Assembly (NCBI GenBank): GCA_018061945.1
Contig: JAGOTD010000001.1
Coordinates: 277,050-341,049 of the forward strand
From: Candidatus Peribacteraceae bacterium
Lineage (GTDB): Bacteria; Patescibacteriota; Gracilibacteria; Peribacterales; Peribacteraceae
Length of the DNA stretch: 64,000 nucleotides
Direction: 5' to 3'
Position 1 is the stretch's first letter. Each line of letters begins with the position of its first letter. The position numbers and the translations under genes are program-made. Positions 28,562-36,902 of the stretch are shown one piece after another. The notes beneath the pieces are model-generated. The model was not told the origin of the DNA. It made no database searches and saw only the letters and a program-made list of their open reading frames with translations.

Positions 28562-28683
28562 GTAAAGTAAGTACGGTACGTACAGTAGGTAAGGTACGTA
28601 AAGTAGGTATGGTATGTACGGTAGGTACGATGTCATTCGTTCTACATACCTTACCTACATTACTTACAATACCTACCGTACCT
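28562..28683. repeat. Family C nonamer hairpin between HU and topA
   Basis: Arm 1 (28562-28629) has seven successive units following gtaNgtaNN. Arm 2 (28642-28683) is the reverse complement type. The loop is about 12 nt. It lies in a divergent spacer. Confidence 0.85.
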
Positions 28684-28722
28684 TCTTCCTGACCGTTCGT
28701 TCACCTTCTCCTGTCACGTTTC

Positions 28723-28752
28723 TTGACAAACCACCTCCCTCAACCCTAGGGT
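28723..28752 (+). promoter_or_regulatory. Candidate topA promoter
   Basis: TTGACA (28723-28728), 18-nt spacer, TAGGGT (28747-28752). An alternative leaderless -10 (TAATAA, ending 6 nt before the ATG at 28787) is also visible, so two promoters are possible. Confidence 0.45.
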
Positions 28753-28786
28753 GACCACCACTCGACTCTTCCCTTAATAATACATC

Positions 28787-31153
28787 ATGCCAACACACTT
28801 AGTGATCGTCGAAAGCCCGACGAAAGCCAAAACTATTAAACGTTTCCTCGGAAAAGACTACATCGTAGAATCCAGCATGGGTCATATCCGTGATCTGCCA
28901 AAAAAGGAAATTGGTATCGATATCGAACACGATTACGAGCCGACCTACATCATTCCAAAAGAGAAAGAGACGCAGGTGAAAAACTTGAAAGCAGCGCTTA
29001 AGGAAGCAGACACTCTCTGGATCGCAACCGACGAAGACCGCGAAGGAGAGGCGATTGGCTGGCATCTTTTGGAAGCACTCAAAGTGAAGGACAAGAAGAA
29101 TGTGAACCGCATCGTGTTCCACGAAATTACGGAAGAGGCGATCAAGGCAGCAATTGCCAATCCACGCAAAATCGATCAAAACTTGGTGAGTGCACAGCAG
29201 GCACGTCGCGTGCTCGACCGCTTGGTCGGCTACACGCTGTCGCCATTTCTCTGGAAAAAAGTGTACCGCGGACTCTCTGCCGGACGCGTGCAATCCGTTG
29301 CCGTGCGCGTGATTGTCGACCGCGAGCGCGAGATAAAAGCGTTTAAGCCGGAAGAATACTGGACGCTGGATGCGCACATGAAAAACAGCAAGAGCGAGCC
29401 ATTTATTGCGCAGCTGCGCGAGCGCGATATGAAGAAGTACGTGCCCGTTTCGCAGCAGGAATCGGATGCGGTTCTCACAGATCTTGAAAACGCTTCGTAC
29501 GCTGTGCGATCGGTCGATACCAAGGAACTCAAGCGCACACCGCCGCCGCCATTTACGACATCGACACTGCAACAGGAAGCCGGTCGCAAGCTGGGTTTTT
29601 CGGTAAAGCAGACAATGGTTGTGGCGCAGCAACTTTACGAAGGAGTGAGTCTTGGTAAGGGGCAAGGCGTATCAGGATTGATTACGTACATGCGTACCGA
29701 CTCGGTGAACTTAAGCCAGAAAGCTCTTGCCGATGCCAAAGAAATGGTGGGCAAATTGTACGGCCGTGAATATGTGCTGGCTGAGCCACGCATCTACAAG
29801 ACGAAGTCGAAAAATGCGCAGGAAGCACACGAAGCCATTCGTCCGACAGAAGTGAGCCGCGTGCCAAGCTCGCTGCACGATGTGCTCGATGAGCAGCAGA
29901 TGAAGCTCTATACACTCATCTGGAATCGCACGATGGCAACACAGATGGCCGGCGCCGAAATTAAACGCATTGGTGCCGATATTGATACGCAGGGCAAAAC
30001 GCACTTGTATACCTTCCGTGCCACTGGTCAGACAGTGACGTTCGATGGATTCTTGCGCGTGTATTTCGAAAGCAAAGATGAAGATCAGATGGAGAAAGAT
30101 CAAGCAGCTGGTGAAGCCGACGGCGAAAAATTCTTGCCAGAACTATTTGAAAAAGAAGCGATCAGCTGTGAAGAGCTCAAGCCCGAACAACACTTTACCA
30201 AGCCACCGCCACGCTACACAGAAGCGAGCCTGGTCAAGAAATTGGAAGAAGAAGGCATTGGTCGTCCAAGCACCTACGCACCGACTATTTCCACTATTCA
30301 GCAGCGCGGTTACATCCGCAAAGAAGGCAAGCAGCTGGCGCCCGAAGACATCGCGTTTACCGTGATTGATCTTTTGGCTGAGCACTTCGCCGACATTGTG
30401 GATCTGAAATTTACGGCCAACATGGAGCAAGAGCTCGACGATATTGCCGATGGCAAAAAAGAATGGGTGCCCTTCATGCGCTCGTTCTACGAGCCATTCT
30501 TGAAGCTGGTGAATGAGAAGACGAAAGACATCAAGAAAGAAGATGTGATGAAAGATCGCGAACTCGGTACGGACCCAGAAACAGGATTACCGGTTGTCGT
30601 GCGCACAGGACGTTTCGGCGCCTACGTGCAGCTGGGACTGTGGGACAAAGAGAAGGGCAAGGCGGCTAAGCCAAAAGCTGCGTCGCTGCTGAAAGGCATG
30701 CACGCCGATACCGTGACATTCGAAGAAGGATTGTCGCTGCTCGCGTTTCCTAAAAAACTCGGCAAGCTCGGCGAGGATGATATTATTTTAAGCCTCGGCC
30801 GCTTCGGGCCATATCTGAAGGCCGGAGAAATGACTCAGTCGCTGCCAAAAGATGCGAATCCGCTCTTGTTTGACGCTGCCGCTGCAACAGCACTGCTGAC
30901 CGATATGTCGGCACGCAAAGCTGCCGCGCCGACAGAAAGCTTGGGTCTTGATCCGCAGTCTCAGGGTAAAATTTTCTTAAAAGAAGGCCGCTTTGGACCG
31001 TATTTGACCGATGGCAAAACGAACGTGTCGCTCGGCAAAAAGATCGAGCCGAAAGATGTGACACTGGAAATTGCGATTGCCATGCTCAAGAAAAAGCGCG
31101 AAGCACCGCCAAGTAAGTGGAAGGGCCGTGGAGGTTGGGCGAAGAAGGCATAA
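28787..31153 (+). CDS. topA: DNA topoisomerase I
   Basis: Type IA topoisomerase that relaxes negative supercoils. The Toprim domain starts at once (LVIVESPTKAKTIKRFL, with DEDREGEAIGWH near residue 80). The active-site Tyr is residue 301 in GLITYMRTDS. The C-terminus (about 600-788) carries Topo_C_Rpt-type repeats with GRFGAYVQLG, GRFGPYLKAG and GRFGPYLTDG instead of Cys4 zinc fingers. It ends in a Lys/Trp-rich tail. The 788-aa length is normal. ATG at 28787. A family G repeat follows directly after the stop. Confidence 0.97.
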   Translation: MPTHLVIVESPTKAKTIKRFLGKDYIVESSMGHIRDLPKKEIGIDIEHDYEPTYIIPKEKETQVKNLKAALKEADTLWIATDEDREGEAIGWHLLEALKVKDKKNVNRIVFHEITEEAIKAAIANPRKIDQNLVSAQQARRVLDRLVGYTLSPFLWKKVYRGLSAGRVQSVAVRVIVDREREIKAFKPEEYWTLDAHMKNSKSEPFIAQLRERDMKKYVPVSQQESDAVLTDLENASYAVRSVDTKELKRTPPPPFTTSTLQQEAGRKLGFSVKQTMVVAQQLYEGVSLGKGQGVSGLITYMRTDSVNLSQKALADAKEMVGKLYGREYVLAEPRIYKTKSKNAQEAHEAIRPTEVSRVPSSLHDVLDEQQMKLYTLIWNRTMATQMAGAEIKRIGADIDTQGKTHLYTFRATGQTVTFDGFLRVYFESKDEDQMEKDQAAGEADGEKFLPELFEKEAISCEELKPEQHFTKPPPRYTEASLVKKLEEEGIGRPSTYAPTISTIQQRGYIRKEGKQLAPEDIAFTVIDLLAEHFADIVDLKFTANMEQELDDIADGKKEWVPFMRSFYEPFLKLVNEKTKDIKKEDVMKDRELGTDPETGLPVVVRTGRFGAYVQLGLWDKEKGKAAKPKAASLLKGMHADTVTFEEGLSLLAFPKKLGKLGEDDIILSLGRFGPYLKAGEMTQSLPKDANPLLFDAAAATALLTDMSARKAAAPTESLGLDPQSQGKIFLKEGRFGPYLTDGKTNVSLGKKIEPKDVTLEIAIAMLKKKREAPPSKWKGRGGWAKKA

Positions 31154-31319
31154 CGCCCCTCACCCCCAACCCCTCTCCTCGCTAAAGTGAGTGAGAGGGG
31201 AGCTCTGTTTTGACATAAAATAAATTGTTCTCCGTTTCATATTTAAAAATAGAAAAATTCAGCTTTCCCTCTCCATGCTTCAGCAGGGAGAGGGTGGCCG
31301 TAGGCCGGGTGAGGGGCGT
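31153..31319. repeat. Two family G elements after topA
   Basis: The first (about 31155-31204) reads cgcccctcacccccaaccc and then a hairpin closed by gtgagtgagaggggag. The second (about 31262-31319) is in the opposite sense (ccctctccatgcttcagcag... ggtgaggggcg). Related copies are at 15806-15860 and 49561-49605. They sit between topA and the tRNA gene. Confidence 0.65.
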
Positions 31320-31398
31320 TGCGAGAATTCCTAAATAATAATCCATGTAACAATTCTCTTTCCGCTACAATCAACTCCGCTACAATCACCACTCACAA

Positions 31399-31474
31399 AG
31401 GCGCTTAGCTCAGTCGGTAGAGCGTCGGTCTCCAAAACCGAAGGTCGTAGGTTCGATCCCTACAGCGCCTGCCA
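31399..31474 (+). tRNA. trnW: tRNA-Trp (anticodon CCA)
   Basis: A complete cloverleaf can be drawn: acceptor AGGCGCT/AGCGCCT, D-stem GCTC/GAGC, anticodon stem TCGGT/ACCGA with loop CTCCAAA (anticodon CCA) and T-stem GTAGG/CCTAC with TTCGATC. The 3' CCA is encoded. CCA is the standard Trp anticodon; there is no UCA-reading Trp tRNA here, consistent with TGA as a stop. Two TACAAT boxes precede the gene. Confidence 0.96.
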
Positions 31475-31579
31475 CGTAAAGCGACTTCGTCGCCACGTGG
31501 CACAGCCAATCGAATCGAAAATTCATAAACTAGAGAAACGCTTTACGTGTCACGTGATCGCGAAGCGATTTTACGTGAC
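31472..31579. repeat. Two hairpins after tRNA-Trp
   Basis: CCACGTAAAGCGA...TCGCCACGTGG (31472-31500, overlapping the tRNA CCA end) and GTCACGTGATCGC...GATTTTACGTGAC (31549-31579) are related inverted repeats with a CACGT core. They could assist 3' processing or be a repeat pair. Confidence 0.45.
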
Positions 31580-31815
31580 TTTTGCTCAATGACCGATCCG
31601 CACAATTTTACCTACGTGCCTACAACCGGAGTGCTTTCAAAATATTCAAACGTTCCAGCACGCAAGCGTGAATATCTCGAAAGAATAGAGAGATTAAGGA
31701 AAGATGTTCTTTGATTATTTTTCTTTCTAAACATTCTCGTAATATTTTTTGAGAAGCCCCGTCATCCAATCCGTACGTACACACACTCACTCTATTTTTT
31801 CTTCCCCACATTTTT

Positions 31816-32019
31816 ATGACTCAACACAATGCGACAGGCGGCCACTCTGATTCTGCTAACACACAGCGTGCTGGCGGCCAGAATGATACGAAGAATTTCA
31901 AGAGCAAGACAGGCGGAACGGATTCCTCGAGCAGCTCGGGCGGTATGTCCAGCGGTTCAGGGTCTTCTTCCGGTGGTATGTCGAAGGCTGGTGGACAAGG
32001 CTCCGACAGCTCTCGTTAA
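31816..32019 (+). CDS. Gly/Ser-rich small protein (67 aa)
   Basis: Nearly the whole protein is Gly, Ser, Asn, Thr, Gln and Lys (for example the SSSSSGGMSSGSGSSSGGM region), with no hydrophobic core, signal peptide or membrane segment. It is expected to be disordered. A good Rho-independent terminator 19 nt after the stop supports that it is a gene. The composition recalls small stress-type hydrophilic proteins (KGG-like), but the KGG repeat itself is not present. Function unknown. Confidence 0.6.
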   Translation: MTQHNATGGHSDSANTQRAGGQNDTKNFKSKTGGTDSSSSSGGMSSGSGSSSGGMSKAGGQGSDSSR

Positions 32020-32038
32020 ATAACGCGACACGTTGAGC

Positions 32039-32078
32039 AAAAAGCAGAGAACTTCTAGAGGAAGTGTCTCTGCTTTTT
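32039..32078. terminator. Rho-independent terminator after the Gly/Ser-rich gene
   Basis: AAAAAGCAGAGA... / ...TCTCTGCTTTTT forms a stem of about 12 bp with an A tract before and T tract after. Confidence 0.85.
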
Positions 32079-32176
32079 GCGAAAGAGAGGTAGTATGTGA
32101 TGATATTGCTCTTTCTATACTGGCGTCGACGTACGACTGGCCTTCCAAGCCAAAAAACGCTATAATGGGGAGAAAC

Positions 32177-33076
32177 ATGCAGATACAAATATCCATTCAG
32201 CGCCCAATCCTTACGCTAGCAGCCATTGTTGCAATCGGCGTGTTTGCGCTAAGTACTGTGCAGACAAAAAAATCTACGCCTCTTCATGCGCAAGCAATGG
32301 GCGGCGACAATACTGCGGCGACTGTGGCAAAGGCCAGCCAGGATATACAGCGTGAACAGACTAAGCAGGCAGTGCTGGGGCAAAAGAAAGAGATTTATGA
32401 GTATCAACTGAAACTCTTAGAGGAGCAGGCGGTAGCAAGTAAAAATGCGCAAGACATGGCAAATGTGAGCGAAGCACGCAAGACACTTCTGGCTATCATC
32501 AAAGACAAAACCGCATCCGAAAAACTCTTAACCGACGCGCTCAACGCTCTGTGGGACGCACAGGGAACTGAAATCGATACGAGTATGAGTGGGCAGATCG
32601 ACTTTGAGTTGGTACAAGCACCTGTTCCCCTCACGCAGGGAATTTCGGCTTATTTCCATGATAACGACTACAAAGCCCATTTCGGTTTCGATCATTTAGC
32701 TGATGACATTCGCGCAGCTCAAGGCACACCGATTCAAGCTCCTGCCGATGGAGTCGTGGTGCAGGCAGTCGATAACGGGCTTGGCTATAGCTACCTCGTC
32801 CTTTCGCATGCTGATGGCAAATACCAGACTGTTTACGGTCACGTAAGCAAGATGCTGGTTCGTGCCGGCGATACGGTGCTGGCTGGTGACACCGTAGCAC
32901 TGAGTGGTGGCGCGATTGGCGCACCGGGCTCTGGTCCGTATACAACCGGTCCACATTTGCACTTTGCGATGAAACGCCGCGGCGCAGACGGAAAGTATCG
33001 TCTCCTTGATCCGCTTCCATACTTGCTCAACGCAACCGATCGTATTCTGAATGATCAAATGGAGAGCGGGGGATAG
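32177..33076 (+). CDS. M23-family peptidase with coiled coil, membrane-anchored
   Basis: A probable peptidoglycan endopeptidase of the LytM/M23 type. A signal anchor (about residues 9-27) precedes a coiled coil (about 45-125, REQTKQAVLGQKKEIYEYQLKL), the layout of EnvC-like activators or hydrolases. The C-terminal M23 domain shows HFGFDHLAD (His and Asp Zn ligands), YGHVSKM and PHLHF (HxH), so it looks catalytically competent. Start: ATG at 32177 has GGGGAG five bases upstream. A TATAAT box at 32161-32166 lies 10 nt before it, implying a very short leader. An upstream in-frame ATG at 32165 overlaps that box and is unlikely. Confidence 0.85.
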   Translation: MQIQISIQRPILTLAAIVAIGVFALSTVQTKKSTPLHAQAMGGDNTAATVAKASQDIQREQTKQAVLGQKKEIYEYQLKLLEEQAVASKNAQDMANVSEARKTLLAIIKDKTASEKLLTDALNALWDAQGTEIDTSMSGQIDFELVQAPVPLTQGISAYFHDNDYKAHFGFDHLADDIRAAQGTPIQAPADGVVVQAVDNGLGYSYLVLSHADGKYQTVYGHVSKMLVRAGDTVLAGDTVALSGGAIGAPGSGPYTTGPHLHFAMKRRGADGKYRLLDPLPYLLNATDRILNDQMESGG

Positions 33077-33241
33077 GGTTTGGTCTGGGGTTATGGGCTT
33101 ATCTTAAGATATGAATGTATCTTTTGATTGTGAGAATTGACCGCAGGTAGATACCTGCTCCCTTCGTTAAATGTATTAAAAAAACTGGAACCAGAGGAGC
33201 GGGATGCTTCCCGCGTGCGACGATCAATATCAGCAAATTGT
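33077..33241. other. Short spacer between convergent genes
   Basis: A purine-type G-rich run (gggggatagggtttggtctg, about 33069-33088) follows the M23 stop. It is possibly another family of the bracket repeats. No gene or clear terminator is seen. Confidence 0.35.
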
Positions 33242-33805
33242 CTACCGGAACATTCGCCCAAACAATCCGCGCTTTTTTGATGCCGCCTTCTCTACCGGTT
33301 CGTTTTTCTTTTCAGACTTGCGCGTAGACGCACGAACGACTTCCTTTGGCACTTCTCTTCCATCCGACAAAGCTGCACGCTGCTGCAACGATCCTATGAG
33401 GATATTTCCTTCGCGAAGGCGCTCGCCAAGTCCACCGATGAGCTCCATTTGCTTGCTGATCATTTCGGACTGTTGTGCAATCTGCATATTTTTGATGGTG
33501 AGTTCCTGCTGCAACATGGCGAGTAAGTCGATCCGGTCTTGAGATTTCTCGATGACAGCTGGTTCGGGCTGCGAGCGAGAGACGGACTCGGCTGGAGTAA
33601 TTTTGCCGACAAACTCGTCGCTGATACGCCACGGAAAATTTTCGCCTTTCAGCCGTAGTTGGCGCGCTTCGTCGGCACTCGGCTGAATGTGAATTCGGTC
33701 GACATGATTATCGTCTTCAATGACAGGATAAATGATGCGACGAATGGAGCTGGCAGATTTTCCAGTGAGCTTGGCAGCCTCTTTAACAGTGAGAAATGTC
33801 GACAT
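33242..33805 (-). CDS. HTH DNA-binding protein with coiled coil (187 aa)
   Basis: The N-terminal 40 residues (MSTFLTVKEAAKLTGKSAS) look like an excisionase/MerR-type winged helix-turn-helix. A central coiled coil covers about 85-140 (LLAMLQQELTIKNMQIAQQSE). The C-terminus is Lys/Arg-rich and ends RGLFGRMFR. Such a layout occurs in DNA-binding regulators and segregation-type proteins, and the function cannot be decided. Start at 33805 rather than the ATG eight codons upstream, because the HTH begins here. The 370-bp upstream region holds repeated GGTACC/GGAACC-type motifs, candidate operators for this protein. Confidence 0.7.
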   Translation of the reverse strand: MSTFLTVKEAAKLTGKSASSIRRIIYPVIEDDNHVDRIHIQPSADEARQLRLKGENFPWRISDEFVGKITPAESVSRSQPEPAVIEKSQDRIDLLAMLQQELTIKNMQIAQQSEMISKQMELIGGLGERLREGNILIGSLQQRAALSDGREVPKEVVRASTRKSEKKNEPVEKAASKKRGLFGRMFR

Positions 33806-33819
33806 AGTTTGAAAGGGAA

Positions 33820-34195
33820 GGAGTACCAAAAGCCTACCACGTTGGAAAGGTTCCGCAAGGGGTATACCGATACCTTTTCAGAATGCATTCCGGAAGGTTC
33901 CAGCAAGAGAAAAATAGGCGTTTCATCCGCTTCCAAATTGGTTTCATACATTTATTCTGGTAACCACCTGGTACGATACCGATAGGGTACCAATTTCATT
34001 TTTTCTCTCTTTCATCTTGGCACCATTCCACAGGGGTCTACCAAGAAAAATATTGGGAGACTTTCAAGAGGTTATCGGCAGCTTTTATTTGGCTTTCTTC
34101 CTGCGTTCCAAGACGCATCAGAAAACATATCGAAGACGTACCGAAAGGGTACCGTGAGAAAAAATTGAGACATGTGGAACCTTTCCATAATTAGA
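33820..34195. promoter_or_regulatory. Cluster of repeated palindromic motifs upstream of the HTH gene
   Basis: Two motif types recur. Type 1 is tataccgatacc (33861-33872), gataccgatagggtacc (about 33975-33991) and gtaccgaaagggtacc (about 34139-34154). Type 2 is ggaaaggttcc (33844-33854), ggaaggttcc (33892-33901) and ggaacctttcc (about 34177-34187). The spacer has no gene. Repeated half-sites next to a DNA-binding protein gene suggest autoregulation or a nucleoprotein assembly site. This is inference. Confidence 0.5.
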
Positions 34196-34205
34196 TAATG
34201 CGACG

Positions 34206-34275
34206 CACGAATTACGAATCTCGAATTACGACTTTTCGTAATTCGTACTTCTTGATTCGTACTTCGTTTTCGTAT
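34206..34275. repeat. Family A heptad hairpin after dgt
   Basis: Arm 1 (34206-34232, cacgaattacgaatctcgaa) is followed almost directly by arm 2 (34234-34275, ttcgtaattcgtacttcttg and on). It lies a few bases from the dgt stop. Confidence 0.8.
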
Positions 34276-34283
34276 GATGAATT

Positions 34284-35384
34284 CTAAAGTTCTGCTCGCG
34301 CATCGAGTGCAAACACATCCGTCATGCCGGCGATGTAATCTTTCACCGCTTCCTCTAGGGCTCCGTTTGTTTTTTTCTGCAAGGCAACTACTTTTGGTGG
34401 AGGCGTCTGCATGTAAGCGGCAAACAGTGCAGCGATTGTTTCTCTGCCGTGTTGCGCTTGGCTTGTCACTTGTTCACTCAAATAAAAGCGTTTCCACAAC
34501 AGCGCACGCAATTCTTTGAGGCCTTCCTGCATGGCAGCCGAGAAATCTATAAGAGGGGATGTGCAGTGATAGACATCGGCGAGCGATGTGATTTTTTGCT
34601 CTTCCAGCAGGGCTGCAGACGTTTTGTAGAGATCTGTGACAAGCATTGTCACCAGGCTTCCACGAATGTCGGTTCCACGCCGCTGCGCCCGAGTAAGTGC
34701 TGCTGCAGGCAGCATGAGCCCGGAAAGATCGGCCAATGTAAAAACACCAGCGCGCAGGCCATCGTCCGTATCGTGTGCGGTATACGCAATTTCATCGGCG
34801 AGGTTGACGACTTGTGCTTCAAGCGTTGGCGCGCGGGCAATAGAGGAGCCATCGGCGTAGTCGTGAGGTGTCCTGTGCTTCATCATTCCTTCGTGAATTT
34901 CGCGCATAAGGTTAAGGCCGGGAAATTGTGTCGATCGATCTTCTAATAATGTGACGATTCGTAGCGACTGTTCATTGTGCTCAAAGCTCTTACCATAGGG
35001 CTCCATGCAACTTCGCATCGCTTCTTCGCCAGCATGTCCAAATGGCGTGTGGCCAAGGTCGTGAGCGAGCGCTACCGACTCCGCCAAGTCTTCGTTGAGG
35101 CTAAGTGTACGCGCTATGTCGCGACTTATTTGTGCCACTTCGATGGTGTGCGTCATCCGCGTGCGGTAGTGATCGCCCGTTCCCGCAGCAAATACTTGTG
35201 TCTTATGCTGCAAGCGGCGAAACGCCTGCGTATGAATAATGCGATCACGATCACGCTGAAAAGGGAATCGTGTTTCATCCTGCTCTTCGGGATGCACCCG
35301 CCCAAGCCCTTCGCCGTGCGGCACTGCATAGGGTGCGAGAAGGGAATTTGTCTGTTGGAAGCGGTTGGAAAGGGGTGTAATCAT
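34284..35384 (-). CDS. dgt: Deoxyguanosinetriphosphate triphosphohydrolase-like protein
   Basis: HD-domain dNTP triphosphohydrolase releasing tripolyphosphate from dGTP and related dNTPs. Visible: FQRDRDRIIHTQAFRRLQHK near residue 40, RTRMTHTIEVAQISR (His of the HD site), LAHDLGHTPFGHAGE (HD motif) and the downstream FEHNEQS. The 366 aa resemble the shorter Dgt-like subfamily rather than E. coli Dgt (505 aa). The start at 35384 fits homology and a leaderless promoter (TTATCA-17-TATACC, 7 nt before the ATG). It may help control nucleotide pools. Confidence 0.92.
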   Translation of the reverse strand: MITPLSNRFQQTNSLLAPYAVPHGEGLGRVHPEEQDETRFPFQRDRDRIIHTQAFRRLQHKTQVFAAGTGDHYRTRMTHTIEVAQISRDIARTLSLNEDLAESVALAHDLGHTPFGHAGEEAMRSCMEPYGKSFEHNEQSLRIVTLLEDRSTQFPGLNLMREIHEGMMKHRTPHDYADGSSIARAPTLEAQVVNLADEIAYTAHDTDDGLRAGVFTLADLSGLMLPAAALTRAQRRGTDIRGSLVTMLVTDLYKTSAALLEEQKITSLADVYHCTSPLIDFSAAMQEGLKELRALLWKRFYLSEQVTSQAQHGRETIAALFAAYMQTPPPKVVALQKKTNGALEEAVKDYIAGMTDVFALDARAEL

Positions 35385-35391
35385 GGAAATT

Positions 35392-35420
35392 GGTATAGAA
35401 TATTTAACTTTCACTGATAA
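35392..35420 (-). promoter_or_regulatory. Leaderless dgt promoter
   Basis: Minus strand TTATCA (35420-35415), 17-nt spacer, TATACC (35397-35392), 7 nt to the ATG at 35384. Confidence 0.5.
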
Positions 35421-35470
35421 TTGTAGTGTATAGTAATTATCCAATTTTTACTTAATTTTGCCAGCAAAGT

Positions 35471-35662
35471 ATGAAAGAGATACGCGAAAAACCGCTGCAG
35501 AATATTAATTCCACTATCTGCATACCCTTGGATCAATTAATCGGGGACGAGGGAAATCTTGCAAAAATTCTCGGTGACGGATTGTGTGGATCAATCTTAA
35601 TTGAAATACAAGAAAATATATTTACTGTTCTTGCATTAAAGCCTTTTGCAACAAGAAATTAA
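35471..35662 (+). CDS. Small protein of unknown function (63 aa)
   Basis: Not recognised. The sequence is balanced and globular-looking (CIPLDQLIGDEGNLAKILG, then a beta-like SILIEIQENIFTVLALK). It is divergent from dgt. A TATAGT box lies at 35429-35434 with no good -35, and no clear Shine-Dalgarno site is present. The amino-acid composition is more protein-like than random frames nearby. Confidence 0.45.
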   Translation: MKEIREKPLQNINSTICIPLDQLIGDEGNLAKILGDGLCGSILIEIQENIFTVLALKPFATRN

Positions 35663-36141
35663 CACACATCATCAAGACGACCGTCGCAGGCTACAGCTAT
35701 ATTCCCTGGAATCCAGGGGGGTGACCTCAGCTCCACATCCGCAGACGGAAGCGATTTGGTCTCCCATATAGCTAGTCAGGAAAAAAGCATATGGCCTGCT
35801 AACGCATCGTCGAGACGAGTTGCAAGGTTAACAGGATGATAAAAGACTGTCGAGCGATCGGAGATGAAAGAAGCACACAAGTGTGGCTTGGAAATTTTGA
35901 GAAAGAGTCCCCACTACGCGCTGCGGCGCTTCGAGGGGCAAGCAAGAAAAGAATGATGAAAATCCGAAGATCAAAATGCTAAATACGAGACAAATTCTAA
36001 AATAGAAGGAGGAAATATAAAAAAACCATCGCGACGAGGCTTTGGTAGAAATATTAATTGCCTCACCGGGACGAGGCGTCCCGGCTGCGGACTCAATGAA
36101 TCATCTTTCATTCGTACTTCGTAATTCGTGCGTCGTAATTC
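35663..36141. other. Gene-free spacer with repeats
   Basis: No gene found. It contains an inverted repeat (ccctggaatccaggg, about 35702-35716) and a relative of the rpoB-leader hairpin sequence (about 35910-35945). It also holds part of the dispersed cgaagatcaaa sequence, the palindrome CCGGGACGAGGCGTCCCGG (36066-36084) and a lone family A arm (36111-36142) that abuts the next stop codon. Confidence 0.55.
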
Positions 36142-36822
36142 TCATACTCGCAGCATTACCGCCAGCACATTGGTATACCCCCCTTTCACCTCTTCCTTAT
36201 GGCCTCCGCGGTAGGTCCACCATGTATCAGGTGAGCATCTGGTACAACCTGCCATTCGTTCGAATTTTTGAGGATCGACGCCTGCCTTCCACAGCTGATC
36301 TTCGGCGGCTGCGCGTAGATCAACATGCGTGGCATTTTTGAACTTGGCATCGACGGATGGCAATTCGGCAATCGGATCAGAAAAATCGGCGCAGTGCATA
36401 CACAGTGACGGACCGGCGCAGACAATGCATTCATCTGCCTGTATTCCTTTCGCTTGCAGATCAGCAAAAAGCGCACCAATAATATTACTTTCCACCCCGC
36501 GCCAACCGGCGTGAATGAGTGCCACCGTGTGATGTTTGGAGCTGTAAACCAGGAAGTTCTGACAATCCGCCCAGCGGATCGTGAGTATCAGGCCTGCTTT
36601 CTCTGTGACAAGCGCATCGCCCGTATGCGTTTTGCGGATGTCCATGTCGGACCAGATGACGGTGTTGCCATGATTTTGCTTGAGCGCTGCAACTTCTGTC
36701 ACAGCAAATGCTTTGAGGATGGCCTCGTACTCACCGGAGACAATCGCATCGGCTTTATTAAAAATGGCCGACTGTAGTCGATCCTGATAGGGTGCCAGTA
36801 ATTTGAACGGCGAGTTGATCAT
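36142..36822 (-). CDS. Multicopper-polyphenol-oxidase-like protein (PgeF/YfiH family)
   Basis: Member of the laccase-domain family (YfiH/YlmD, PgeF), cytoplasmic purine nucleoside phosphorylase/peptidoglycan-editing-type enzymes. Visible: NHGNTVIWSDMD, WADCQNFLVYS, HAGWRGVESNIIGAL (His) and CAGPSLCMHCADFSD, which supply the Cys/His zinc ligands. The 226 aa are typical. The start at 36822 (MINSPFKLLAPYQ) is at the family N-terminus; the extension upstream has no support. It lies 57 nt after the glycosyltransferase stop on the same strand, so the two are probably one transcript. Confidence 0.85.
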   Translation of the reverse strand: MINSPFKLLAPYQDRLQSAIFNKADAIVSGEYEAILKAFAVTEVAALKQNHGNTVIWSDMDIRKTHTGDALVTEKAGLILTIRWADCQNFLVYSSKHHTVALIHAGWRGVESNIIGALFADLQAKGIQADECIVCAGPSLCMHCADFSDPIAELPSVDAKFKNATHVDLRAAAEDQLWKAGVDPQKFERMAGCTRCSPDTWWTYRGGHKEEVKGGYTNVLAVMLRV

Positions 36823-36871
36823 GGAGCGCTTGTGGAAGAGGATGGAAGGGCAGGAATGCAGAGATTCTTCT

Positions 36872-36902
36872 TCCACGTTCTACGTTCTCAGTTCTACGTT
36901 CT
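36872..36902. repeat. Family D arm at the end of the glycosyltransferase gene
   Basis: ttccacgttctacgttctc and following units (period 7, gttctac). The arm overlaps the last codons and stop of the glycosyltransferase, so part of it is coding. Confidence 0.7.

Noticed and set aside
25400-28683. CRISPR array in the regularly repeated spacers
   Set aside because: Units are 7-9 nt, contiguous and without unique spacers of constant length; no cas genes are present.
31620-31811. 63-aa minus-strand frame before the Gly/Ser-rich gene
   Set aside because: Not protein-like and overlaps the probable upstream region of the plus-strand gene.
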